NCBI GenBank assembly: GCA_017484085.1
Contig: JAFUTW010000014.1
Span: 39,049 to 103,048 of the forward strand
Source of the DNA: Clostridia bacterium
GTDB taxonomy: Bacteria > Bacillota > Clostridia > Christensenellales > Aristaeellaceae
Length of the DNA: 64,000 nucleotides
Reading direction: 5' to 3'
Shown here: positions 24,281 to 32,619 of the stretch, piece after piece
Layout of the letters: the number at the start of each line of letters is the position of its first letter
Position numbering within the stretch: the first letter of the stretch is position 1
Translations under genes and position numbers: made by a program
Notes under the pieces: generated by a model
Database searches by the model: none
Told to the model about the DNA's origin: nothing
The model's input: the letters and a program-made list of their open reading frames with translations, nothing else

Positions 24281-24864
24281 CTATCTTCTCCTTCGGAGGG
24301 CAGAATCCCATCCGTCGTCAGTATCGCATCCATGCGGCAGTCCCACGGGTCCGCAGGAACCCTGCCGATGACGCAGCCCGAATGGGCAACGCCCAGCCGG
24401 AAGGCCTGCGTGCACGGCAGGAAGCGGTCGTAATACCCTGCCCCCTGCCCCAGCCTTCCGCCGCGGCGGTCAAACGCGAGGCCGGGTACCAGGATGAGGT
24501 CGATCTCCTCCGGAGCGACGGCCGTACAGCCCTCCACAGGCTCCGGTATGCCCATGCAGCCCGGAGCAAGATCCTCCGGGCCCCGCACGGCCAGCGCAGC
24601 CAGCCTGTTTCCCTCGCAGCGCGGCAGCACGACCCGCCGCCCTTCATGCCAGAGCGCCTGCAGCGCCGCTCCGAGGTCCGGCTCCCCGCGCACGGCGGCG
24701 TAGGCCATCACGGTCCGGGCCTGCCGCCAGGGGCTCCACGCCTCCAGCCGCTCAAGCAAAAGCCGCGCTGTTCTTTGCTGCGCTTCCGCTCCCAGCGATT
24801 TCCTGAAAGCCCGCATCTCACTGCGCAGGCGTGCCTTCTCCTGCCGGATCAGAAGTTCATCCAT
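24277..24864 (-). CDS. 5-formyltetrahydrofolate cyclo-ligase
   Basis: About 195 residues. IRQEKARLRSEMRAFRKSL is the N-terminal helix, VVLPRCEGNRL the substrate loop, IDLILVPGLAFDRRGGRLGQGAGYYDRFL the hallmark ATP/Mg motif, and FRLGVAHSGCVI the C-terminal strand. It converts 5-formyl-THF to 5,10-methenyl-THF using ATP. The ATG at 24864 overlaps the end of alr by 16 bases. Confidence 0.9.
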   Translation of the reverse strand: MDELLIRQEKARLRSEMRAFRKSLGAEAQQRTARLLLERLEAWSPWRQARTVMAYAAVRGEPDLGAALQALWHEGRRVVLPRCEGNRLAALAVRGPEDLAPGCMGIPEPVEGCTAVAPEEIDLILVPGLAFDRRGGRLGQGAGYYDRFLPCTQAFRLGVAHSGCVIGRVPADPWDCRMDAILTTDGILPSEGEDR

Positions 24865-25964
24865 ACCCGGGGCACCCTGGCACTGGGCGAACACAGCACT
24901 TCATAATCGATGGTATCCAGCCACCCGGCCATCTCCTGGGCAGAGATGCATTCCCCGCCCTGGCTGCCCAGCAGCACGACCTCGTCGCCAGGCATCACGC
25001 CCGGGATGTCCGTCACGTCCGCCATCAGCTGATCCATGCAGATGCGCCCCACGATGGGCGCGCGCCGGCCGCGCACCAGCACGCAGCCCTTCCCGGTGAT
25101 CCCGCGCCGGTATCCATCCGCGTACCCCACGGGGACGGTCATGATGCGGGTCTCCTTCGTCGCCTCAAAGGTGCCGCCGTAGCTCACCCGGTCTCCGGGC
25201 CCGATGGTCTTTGCATAAACCGCCTGGGTCACCCAACGCATCACCGGCTTCAGGTCCGTCACCTCCGGCACCGGCGGGCAGCCGTAAAGTGCAATGCCTG
25301 CGCGCACCATGTCGCAGTGGATCTGGGGATAGCGGAAGATGGACGCCGTGTTGGCCGCATGCCGCACGATCGGCGCAGGATGCACCGCCGCGATCGCAGC
25401 GCACAGCGCATGGAAGCGCTCGATCTGCTGCAGGGTGCCTTCGCGGTCTTCCTCGTCCGCGGTCGCCATGTGCGTAAAACAGCCCGTCAGTTCAACGCCG
25501 GGCAGGCTGTCGATCAGCCGGGTGAGCTCCGCCGCCTCTTCCGGCGTGCGCACGCCGATGCGGCCCATACCCGTATCCAGCCCCAGGTGCACATGCACCG
25601 GTTTGCCCAGCTTTACCCCTGCCATGTTCAGCAGATGGACGCGCTCCGCATCAAAGACCACCTGGGTTAGCCCGTATTCGCTGTCCGTCTCCGCCGCAGC
25701 GCGGGTCAGGATGCCGCCCAGCACCAGGATCGGCGCCTTGACGCCTGCCTTCCGCAGCGTCTCGCCCTCCTCCGGGATGGCGACCGCCAGTGCATCCGCC
25801 CCATGGCCCAGGGCAGCCCAGGCGACCTGGGCCGCGCCATGTCCGTAAGCATTCGCCTTGACCACCGCCATGAACTTCGCGCCCGGCGCGATGTAACGCC
25901 GCATCACGTCCATATTGTGGCGCACGGCATCCAGATCGATCTCGCAGTAATTCAGACGATACAT
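24849..25964 (-). CDS. alr: Alanine racemase
   Basis: 371 residues, PLP-dependent fold III. FMAVVKANAYGHGA contains the PLP lysine (Lys36). VHLGLDTGMGRIGVR is the barrel motif, and VSYGGTFEATKETRIMTVPVGYADGYRR carries the second catalytic Tyr near residue 265 with the GYADGY block. GRICMDQLMADV completes the site. It supplies D-alanine for peptidoglycan. GGCGGAGCGTT precedes the ATG. Confidence 0.96.
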   Translation of the reverse strand: MYRLNYCEIDLDAVRHNMDVMRRYIAPGAKFMAVVKANAYGHGAAQVAWAALGHGADALAVAIPEEGETLRKAGVKAPILVLGGILTRAAAETDSEYGLTQVVFDAERVHLLNMAGVKLGKPVHVHLGLDTGMGRIGVRTPEEAAELTRLIDSLPGVELTGCFTHMATADEEDREGTLQQIERFHALCAAIAAVHPAPIVRHAANTASIFRYPQIHCDMVRAGIALYGCPPVPEVTDLKPVMRWVTQAVYAKTIGPGDRVSYGGTFEATKETRIMTVPVGYADGYRRGITGKGCVLVRGRRAPIVGRICMDQLMADVTDIPGVMPGDEVVLLGSQGGECISAQEMAGWLDTIDYEVLCSPSARVPRVWMNF

Positions 25965-25979
25965 AACGCTCCGCCTCCG

Positions 25980-26558
25980 TCAGGCCTGCATCGCAGCCAG
26001 TTCTTCGTTGATCGCCGCCTCGTCCGGCTTCATCGCCTCCAGCGTCCGGCTGAGCAGCTCATCCAGCGGCCAGCCCAGAAGCTCCGCGCCTTTGGCGATG
26101 ATCTCGCGCGAGCAGCCGGCCGCAAAGCCTTTGGATTTGTACTTCTTCTTCAGGCTGGAGAGCTCCATGTCCGTGATGCTCCCGGACGGGCGCACGGGCG
26201 CGCAGGCACCGATGAGGCCCGTGAGTTCATCGCAGGCGAAGAGCACCTTCTCCATCTCGTCCTCCGGCGCCACATCGCTGCAGATGCCGTAGCCGTGGCA
26301 GACCACCGCGTGGATGAGCCTCTCCTCTGCGCCGGCTTCCCGCAGCAGCTCCACGCACTTTTTGCAGTGCTCGTCCGGCCACTGCTCAAAATCAATATCG
26401 TGCAGGATGCCCACGCATTCCCAGAAGTCCGCTTCCTCAGCACGGCCAAGCGACTCCGCCATCCTGCGCATGACGCGCCCGACGGTGATTGCGTGCCGCA
26501 CGTGAAACTCTTCCTTGTTGTAGCGCTTCAGCAGTTCAAGCGCTTCATCCCTCGTCAT
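25980..26558 (-). CDS. HD-domain hydrolase
   Basis: About 192 residues. The metal ligands appear in order: His in FHVRHAITVGRVM, the HD pair in VGILHDIDFEQWPDEH, and His in AVVCHGYG, followed by FACDELTGLIG. This is the HDIG-like single-domain phosphohydrolase architecture; substrate unknown. AAAGGAGCACCGGT precedes the ATG at 26558. The start overlaps the mscS end by 14 bases. Confidence 0.8.
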   Translation of the reverse strand: MTRDEALELLKRYNKEEFHVRHAITVGRVMRRMAESLGRAEEADFWECVGILHDIDFEQWPDEHCKKCVELLREAGAEERLIHAVVCHGYGICSDVAPEDEMEKVLFACDELTGLIGACAPVRPSGSITDMELSSLKKKYKSKGFAAGCSREIIAKGAELLGWPLDELLSRTLEAMKPDEAAINEELAAMQA

Positions 26559-27408
26559 ACCGGTGCTCCTTTCCCTCTTTCGGGTTTTCAAGACTGACGC
26601 GCGTCGCGCCGTAGGTCAAAAGAATGCCGTCCTTTTCGAGTTCTTCCCGGATGAGCCTGTGCAGCAGATGATAGACCGTCCAGTAATCCTTGGTCGGCAC
26701 GAACATCCGCGCCACGTAATTTACGCCGTTCTCTCTGTACTCCATCACGGCGGCAAAAGGCGGCCTGTCCGTCTCGTGTCCTTCTCCGGCCCGCGCCAGG
26801 GCGCGCATCAGCGCCTCCAGCACGCTCTCCGTCTTATACTCATACCCCACGCGGATGATGAGGTTGAGCCTGCGCGTGGGCTTTGCGGAATAGTTGATGA
26901 TCCGCTGCGAAGCGACCTCGCTGTTGGGAATGAGGATGAGCTGGTTGTCCGCCGTGACCAGGTGCGTATAAAACAGGTTGATCGTCTCCACAGAGCCGGA
27001 GACGGAAGGCATCTCCACCCAGTCTCCCGGCACGAACGGCCGGTTGGCCAGCACGACGATGCCGCTAATGATGTTCGTCAGCAGGTTTTGCACGGACAGA
27101 GAAACAGCGAGGGCAATCAGGCTGATCAGCGCCAGCAGCGACGTCATCGGGATCCCAAGCTGTGAAAGGACCGTAGAAAGCAGCACAAACAGCATCAGCA
27201 CCCTGAGAGCGGAGAGCAGGAAATCCGTCAGCGCCTGATTGGTCTGAGCAAACCGGCTGCTGGCCCGGCGCGCCCCATTCATCAGCAGGCGGATAACGAT
27301 GAGCCCGACGATAAGCGTCCCTGCAGCCTTTCCGGCTTCCTGCCAGGAAATGCCCTGGACGGCCCGGATCACTTCTCTCAGCTGATTCTGTGTTTCGGTC
27401 GTATCCAT
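26545..27408 (-). CDS. mscS: Small-conductance mechanosensitive channel (MscS family)
   Basis: 287 residues. Three helices: TM1 near residue 25, TM2 ALRVLMLFVLLSTVLSQLG, and pore-lining TM3 LIALAVSLSVQNLLTNIISG. The beta domain follows with VLANRPFVPGDWVEM and the conserved LILIPNSEVASQRIINYS, then the cytoplasmic cage. It relieves turgor on hypo-osmotic shock. AAAGGAGGCGGCCCC precedes the ATG at 27408; the longer reading from 27426 would include this site. Confidence 0.92.
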   Translation of the reverse strand: MDTTETQNQLREVIRAVQGISWQEAGKAAGTLIVGLIVIRLLMNGARRASSRFAQTNQALTDFLLSALRVLMLFVLLSTVLSQLGIPMTSLLALISLIALAVSLSVQNLLTNIISGIVVLANRPFVPGDWVEMPSVSGSVETINLFYTHLVTADNQLILIPNSEVASQRIINYSAKPTRRLNLIIRVGYEYKTESVLEALMRALARAGEGHETDRPPFAAVMEYRENGVNYVARMFVPTKDYWTVYHLLHRLIREELEKDGILLTYGATRVSLENPKEGKEHRYDEG

Positions 27409-27447
27409 GGGGCCGCCTCCTTTCACGTATTTGCCGGCACGCCGCTT

Positions 27448-28932
27448 TTAATCGGCCGGGACGACCCGAACGCTGCGCACGCCGAAGTAATCGGCCATGG
27501 AGACGTTCGTCCACACCGTGGGATCCTCATAGGCCGTCGGTTTTCCCGTCACGGTCTGCCAGCGCCAGGCCGGGAGCAGTACGTCGTCCTCCGCGCCTGC
27601 AGCCTCGCAGAGCGCGTATTCATTACGGAACTGCTCGATATAGCGCGCCTGCGTCCCATTCATCTGGTCACCCGCCAGCTTGGCGTAGTTCTTCCACTGG
27701 CCGCCCGCCGCGCAGACCAGCAGCGCCGCAAGGGCGGCCGCGCAAAAGATGCGCTCCGCTTTCTTTCCCCCAAGCTCTGTGCGCCGCTGCGTGTTCATCC
27801 TGAGGAGCGCCAGCGTCCAGACGATGGGCAGCACAAACACAACGCAGTCGTGATACATGTTGACGACACGGCCGGAGCCCGCGTACCCCGAGGAGTACAT
27901 GTGCGGCACGATCATGGCGCAGAGGACCGCGTAAAACCCCAGGCACAAAGCCCACACGGGCGGCAGTGCGCCCTTTTCCTGCTTCCGGGGCAGGCACCGG
28001 CAGAGCGCCGGCGTCAGCGCCAGCAGAAGCGCCAGCAGCGGCGTTTTGAGCGAGAAGCGCACGATGTACTTGAGCGCATCCCGCGCAGTCCAGAGAAGCG
28101 ACGAGAAAAGCCAGCCCGCGCCGCTCTCGTGCGCGCCGTCCGTCGCCATGCGCACGCTGTTCCCCGGCGCGATGACGGACAGCAGCAGCCCGATCCCCAG
28201 CGGGATCAGGAAAACCGCGGTGCCAAGCGCGGCCTGCCGTTCTTCCGGTCTTGTCCGCGATGCCCAGGCGCGCTGCAGCGCCATCATCAAAAGCGCCGAG
28301 AGTGTCATCATCGCGGTGATGTAGTTGTCCATACCCAAAGCAAAGAAAGCGGCTGCCAGTGCGATCCCCGCCGCAGGACGGCGGGCGCCTGTCCTTCCCC
28401 CGCCGGCTGCGAACACATCCGCCGCTGTGAGAAGCAGCAGCGCCGCCGCGTTTGCGCCGGTGTAGAACCAGGCGCCGTTGAACCAGTAGATGCCCTCCAC
28501 GATATCCGGGAGGAAGACCAGCTGGATCAGGATCAGCGCGGGAACGAGTCCCCGCCGCAGCTGCCCCGGCATGCCCGCGCGGGAGAAAAAATGCCGGAGG
28601 AACACGGCTGCGGCCGCGATATCCAGTGCGAGCAGCAGTACCGCGTGCCGGCCGTAATGCGCAAGATCGAACACCGCGGGGTTCAGCGTCATCACGATGA
28701 TGCCGGTAAAGGTGCCCTGCCAGTCCCTCCAGGTGCGCAGCGCGTAGCTCACGGCATCCTTCAGTACATGCAGCAGGCTGCCCGTCTCAAGCCAGGTCTT
28801 GTGCGTATAGGTTGCAAAGGTGAAGTCGTCCGTCGCCGGATGCGCCGCCGAAGCGCCCAAAAAGAAGGGCGCAAGGACCGCCAGGCACAGCGCGATGCCC
28901 AGTGCCGTTTGCAGCCCCTGCCTTCTGTTCAC
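27448..28932 (-). CDS. DUF6056-like polytopic membrane protein
   Basis: 494 residues with about 11 helices. After TM1 the outside loop carries ATDDFTFATYTHKTW with an adjacent aspartate pair, then RTWRDWQGTFTGIIVMTLNP, a pattern of DUF6056 proteins thought to be glycosyltransferase-like. The C-terminus ends in an outside domain (YFGVRSVRVVPAD). Start is GTG, 8 bases after GGGAGG. It lies between ychF and mscS in one gene series; substrate unknown. Confidence 0.65.
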   Translation of the reverse strand: MNRRQGLQTALGIALCLAVLAPFFLGASAAHPATDDFTFATYTHKTWLETGSLLHVLKDAVSYALRTWRDWQGTFTGIIVMTLNPAVFDLAHYGRHAVLLLALDIAAAAVFLRHFFSRAGMPGQLRRGLVPALILIQLVFLPDIVEGIYWFNGAWFYTGANAAALLLLTAADVFAAGGGRTGARRPAAGIALAAAFFALGMDNYITAMMTLSALLMMALQRAWASRTRPEERQAALGTAVFLIPLGIGLLLSVIAPGNSVRMATDGAHESGAGWLFSSLLWTARDALKYIVRFSLKTPLLALLLALTPALCRCLPRKQEKGALPPVWALCLGFYAVLCAMIVPHMYSSGYAGSGRVVNMYHDCVVFVLPIVWTLALLRMNTQRRTELGGKKAERIFCAAALAALLVCAAGGQWKNYAKLAGDQMNGTQARYIEQFRNEYALCEAAGAEDDVLLPAWRWQTVTGKPTAYEDPTVWTNVSMADYFGVRSVRVVPAD

Positions 28933-28963
28933 CCCGAAAACCTCCCTTTGGTGTCACGCCCTC

Positions 28964-30061
28964 TTACACATTGAACCGGAAGAGGGTCACGTCGCCGTCC
29001 TGCATCACGTAGTCCTTGCCCTCGCTGCGCACAAGCCCCTTTTCCTTGCAGGCGGCCATGCTGCCCAGCCGGGCAAGGTCTTCAAAGGAGACGATCTCCG
29101 CGCGGATGAACCCGCGCTCGAAATCCGTATGGATCTTTCCCGCCGCCTGAGGCGCTTTGGTGCCCTTTTTGATCGTCCAGGCGCGGCACTCGTCCTCGCC
29201 CGCCGTCAAAAAGGAGATGAGCCCCAGCAGGTCGTAGCACTCAGTGATGAGGCGGTCCAGGCCGCTGCGCCCGATGCCCAGCTCTTCCAGGAACATCGCC
29301 TTCTCGTCCGGCTCCATGCCAGCCACATCCTCTTCGATTTTGGCGGAGATGACCAGCACCTTGGCGTTCTCCTCACCCGCGATCGCCTTCACATCCGCGA
29401 CCCCGGGCAGCTCGTCCTCCGGCTTGCCCAGATCGTCCTCGCGGATGTTGCACGCGTAGATGACCGGCTTCGTCGTCAGCAGGAACCATTCCCTGGCGAT
29501 CTCGCGGTCCCGGTCGCTCATGGGGCAGGTACGCGCGGGCTGCAGCTCATCCAGATGGGCAAGCAGGCGCGCAGCCAGATCAGCCTCCTCGGCATAGTGC
29601 TTGTCGCCGCTCTTCAGCATCTTGGCGGCTTTCTCCTGGCGCTTGGCCACCGTCTCCCGGTCCGCTGCGATCAGCTCCACGTTGATCGTCTCGATGTCAC
29701 TGCGGGGATCGTGGCTGTCCGCATGGCGGATGATGTCCGGATCCTCAAAGCAGCGCACCACATGCACGATAGCCTCGCACTCCCGGATGTGGGAGAGGAA
29801 CTTGTTGCCCAGGCCCTCGCCCCGGCTGGCGCCCTTGACCAGGCCGGCGATATCGACAAACTCGATCACCGCCGGGGTCTTCTTCTTGGGGCTGTACATC
29901 GCAGCCAGTTTGTCCAGCCGCTCGTCCGGCACCGCCACCACGCCCGTATTCGGCTCGATCGTGCAGAACGGATAGTTCGCCGCCTCCGCGCCGGCCTGTG
30001 TGATCGCGTTAAACAAAGTGGACTTGCCGACGTTCGGCAGCCCAACCACGCCCAGTTTCAT
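28964..30061 (-). CDS. ychF: Ribosome-binding ATPase YchF (OBG-family GTPase fold)
   Basis: 365 residues. G1 is GLPNVGKSTLFNAIT. VEFVDIAGLVKGASRGEGLGNKFL is the G3/OBG signature. YACNIREDDL replaces the NKxD of GTPases, consistent with ATP preference. The C-terminal TGS-like domain is FLTAGEDECRAWTIKKGTKAPQAAGKIHTDF. GGAGTTGGAAACGAA precedes the ATG. The 5' leader is about 110 bases. Confidence 0.96.
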   Translation of the reverse strand: MKLGVVGLPNVGKSTLFNAITQAGAEAANYPFCTIEPNTGVVAVPDERLDKLAAMYSPKKKTPAVIEFVDIAGLVKGASRGEGLGNKFLSHIRECEAIVHVVRCFEDPDIIRHADSHDPRSDIETINVELIAADRETVAKRQEKAAKMLKSGDKHYAEEADLAARLLAHLDELQPARTCPMSDRDREIAREWFLLTTKPVIYACNIREDDLGKPEDELPGVADVKAIAGEENAKVLVISAKIEEDVAGMEPDEKAMFLEELGIGRSGLDRLITECYDLLGLISFLTAGEDECRAWTIKKGTKAPQAAGKIHTDFERGFIRAEIVSFEDLARLGSMAACKEKGLVRSEGKDYVMQDGDVTLFRFNV

Positions 30062-30174
30062 TTCGTTTCCAACTCCTTAGCTTTTATAGGGTTGCCGTCG
30101 GAACCCTACACGATTTTTCAGTTCGGCTTCACTTCCAGAAAAAGAAGCTTTTCCGCCGCATACAGCATTACTGT

Positions 30175-30203
30175 ATTGTAGCAGAAAAGCTCCCTTTTCT
30201 CAA
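30175..30203 (-). promoter_or_regulatory. ychF promoter
   Basis: TTGAGA (30198-30203), 17-base spacer and TACAAT (30175-30180) on the minus strand. The leader of about 110 bases down to 30061 contains a small stem TAGGGTT/AACCCTA near 30085-30106 and a 16-codon ATG frame (MLYAAEKLLFLEVKPN) without a ribosome site. Confidence 0.75.
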
Positions 30204-30240
30204 TGGCTGTTCGGCAGTTTGACGTCCCGCGCCCAAAGAA

Positions 30241-30945
30241 TCATTCTTCTTCCGGCTCCTCGCTCGGCGCTCTCAGCGTCATGCCCGCCGTATCCTCGAC
30301 GGGGATGCTGAAGACGATGGCTCCGGCCTTTGTATCCGGGCCGGCTTTGGCGATGATGCTCTCCATCATCGCTTTCTTCATCTCCGTCGCCGTAACGATG
30401 AGGACGATATCCCTTTCGCTCCCCAGCGAGATGCCCAGGAAGCGCTCCGCCTTGCCCATGCCCGTCCCGCGGGCATGGATGATCGTTCCGCCCCGGGCGC
30501 CTGCCTCGCGGGCAGCGTCCATCACCACTTCGCTGTACCCCTGGTTGGAGATCGCGAACAACAACTCCTGCTGTGTGCCCTTCAAGGTCTTTTCCTCCCC
30601 TTTTCGGAAATCCTGCCCGTCCGTCAGAAACATCAGTTCGCGCTTGCCCGCTATGGAGGACAGCGGCATGACGAAGGCGATGCCGACGCCAGGGCCTTCA
30701 ATGCGCAGCCGTACGGACAGCGCCCGTTTGATCTCGCGCCATTTTCGTCCTGTCACGACGCTGAGGCAGACCGCCTTTTCCATGCTGTCCAGCGCCAGAT
30801 ACTTCAGGATCTCCTGGTTGGCAGTCCCATAACCCAGGCAGATCACGTGGACGTCCACGCCCTTATCCCTGTACAGCATGACGAAGTCGGCCAGCCGGTC
30901 CCTGCCGGTCACCGTCATCATCAGATACAGCTCGGTTTGGTTCAT
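30241..30945 (-). CDS. Tandem PII-like signalling protein
   Basis: 234 residues with two ferredoxin-like, PII-like halves. The first is about 5-95 (LYLMMTVTGRDRLADFVMLYRDKGVDVHVI). The second is about 120-220 (ELLFAISNQGYSEVVMDAAREAGARGGTIIHARGTG, then VTATEMKKAMMESII). Classical GlnB/GlnK has one such domain, so this is a fused pseudodimer. An acidic tail EEPEEE ends it. It lies 27 bases downstream of a DUF1538 transporter-like gene, in the position GlnK has next to AmtB, so gating of that protein is inferred. The ligand is unknown. Confidence 0.75.
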   Translation of the reverse strand: MNQTELYLMMTVTGRDRLADFVMLYRDKGVDVHVICLGYGTANQEILKYLALDSMEKAVCLSVVTGRKWREIKRALSVRLRIEGPGVGIAFVMPLSSIAGKRELMFLTDGQDFRKGEEKTLKGTQQELLFAISNQGYSEVVMDAAREAGARGGTIIHARGTGMGKAERFLGISLGSERDIVLIVTATEMKKAMMESIIAKAGPDTKAGAIVFSIPVEDTAGMTLRAPSEEPEEE

Positions 30946-30971
30946 CTCGGCCGTTCCTCCCCCTCAAGTCA

Positions 30972-32498
30972 TCAGAGATCGATGATCGCGTTATCCGGCA
31001 GCTCCGCAAACAGGTCGGCAGCCGGCGCCACGCCCTTCCTGCTCCTGCTGCGGAAGCGGTAGAGCATCCCAAGGCCCTGGATGGTCAGCAGCGGCGTCAT
31101 CGCGACCAGCGCTACGACGCCGAAGGCATCCGTCGCCACATTGCCGCCCATCGCCTGGCAGAAGCCCATCGTCATGGGCAGAAGGAAGGTCGCCGTCATG
31201 GGGCCGGAGGCGACGCCGCCGGAATCGAACGCGATAGCCGTGAACAGCCTGGGGCAGATGAAGCTCATCGCGATCGCCAGGATGTAGCCGGGGATCAGGA
31301 AGACGAGCACGTTCAGCCCCAGCAGCACGCGGAGCATGGAAAGCCCGACGGAAATGCCCACGCCGCAGCACATCGAAAGCTGCAGGCTGCGCCCCGTGAC
31401 AGCGCCGCTGGTCAGCTCCTCCACCTGCCGCATGAGGACGTAAACCGCCGGCTCCGCCTTCACCACCAGGTAGCCGATCATCACCCCGACCGGGATGATG
31501 ATCCAGCGGAAGGAGATCTCCCCCAGGCGCTCCCCAAGGTAAGCGCCTGCCGGCATGAAACCGTAGTTGGCCCCCGTCATGAAGAGGGTGAGGCCGACAT
31601 ACGTATAGAGCAGCCCGAGCCCGATGCGGGAGAGCACCGGAAAGCTGAGGTGCAGCAAAACGAAGTTCAGCACGAAGAAGAACACGGTGATGGGCAGGAT
31701 GGAAACCAGCATCTCCCTCAGATAGACGGGGATGCCGCTGCCGAAGAGCGACCGCAGCTCGATGGAATCGACGACGTTGGTGACGGTGACGGGCGAGTAA
31801 TCCGCGCCGTCCGGGCGGAAGATCAGGCTGAGGATCAGGATCGCCAGGATCGGCCCGATCGAGCACAGCGCCACCAGGCCGAAGGAATCCTCCGAGGCGT
31901 TGCCGTCACTGCGGATGGCGGCGATGCCCATGCCGAAGCTCATGATGAAGGGGACCGTCATGGGACCGGTCGTCACGCCGCCGGAGTCAAACGCGATGGA
32001 GCGGAAGCTGGCAGGCGCGAGGAAGACAAAGCCGAGCGTTATCAGATAAAACAACACCAGCAGCAGGTGCAGCGACACATGGTAGAAGATCCGCAGCAGC
32101 GCGATGACCAGGAAGAGGCCGACGCCCGCCGCGACGGAAAAGACCAGCACCTGGTTCGGTATGGCCTGCACCTGCCCGGCCAGGACCTGCAGATCCGGCT
32201 CTGAGACCGTGATGAGCACGCCCAGCACAAAGCCGAGCGTGAGGATGAGCGGCAGGTTGCGGGTCGCCGTCACCCGGGAGCCCACCTGCGCGCCCATCGG
32301 CTCCATCGCCACTTCGGCGCCCACCGAAAAGAGCATCATTCCGGCGACCAGCAGGGCCGCCCCCATGAGGAAGCTGAGCATCGTGCCGCTGGGGATCGGC
32401 GCTACCGTGAGGCTGAGCAGCACCACCAGCGCGACGATGGGAAGCACTGCGGAGAGTGCTTCCCTGAATTTCTCATGCAATTTGTCCCTGAGTACCAT
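30972..32498 (-). CDS. DUF1538 transporter-like membrane protein, internally duplicated
   Basis: 508 residues with about 12 helices in two homologous halves. Each half carries the block SGGVxxGPMT followed by DxFGxVAL: FDSGGVTTGPMTVPFIMSFG near residue 170, and FDSGGVASGPMTATFLLPMT near residue 420. The repeat suggests an inverted or tandem transporter fold with two discontinuous helices. The substrate is unknown. It pairs with the PII-like gene downstream. The start is weakly supported (GCGGGATGATATC). Confidence 0.8.
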   Translation of the reverse strand: MVLRDKLHEKFREALSAVLPIVALVVLLSLTVAPIPSGTMLSFLMGAALLVAGMMLFSVGAEVAMEPMGAQVGSRVTATRNLPLILTLGFVLGVLITVSEPDLQVLAGQVQAIPNQVLVFSVAAGVGLFLVIALLRIFYHVSLHLLLVLFYLITLGFVFLAPASFRSIAFDSGGVTTGPMTVPFIMSFGMGIAAIRSDGNASEDSFGLVALCSIGPILAILILSLIFRPDGADYSPVTVTNVVDSIELRSLFGSGIPVYLREMLVSILPITVFFFVLNFVLLHLSFPVLSRIGLGLLYTYVGLTLFMTGANYGFMPAGAYLGERLGEISFRWIIIPVGVMIGYLVVKAEPAVYVLMRQVEELTSGAVTGRSLQLSMCCGVGISVGLSMLRVLLGLNVLVFLIPGYILAIAMSFICPRLFTAIAFDSGGVASGPMTATFLLPMTMGFCQAMGGNVATDAFGVVALVAMTPLLTIQGLGMLYRFRSRSRKGVAPAADLFAELPDNAIIDL

Positions 32499-32542
32499 GA
32501 TATCATCCCGCTCTTCTGCATAATACGGACCGGTTCCAGCCC

Positions 32543-32571
32543 ATTATACCTTCCTGCAGCCGGATTTCACA
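32543..32571 (-). promoter_or_regulatory. Candidate promoter of the DUF1538-PII pair
   Basis: TATAAT (32543-32548) on the minus strand with a weak TGTGAA at 32566-32571, 17 bases apart. It lies about 45 bases before the start at 32498. Confidence 0.45.
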
Positions 32572-32619
32572 GGGCGATCCGGCAAAGAAACGGCAAAGAG
32601 GCGCGGCTGAGGCCCGCTT

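Noticed and set aside
30110-30160. 16-codon leader peptide upstream of ychF
   Set aside because: It starts with ATG shortly after the promoter but has no Shine-Dalgarno sequence and no regulatory codon run.
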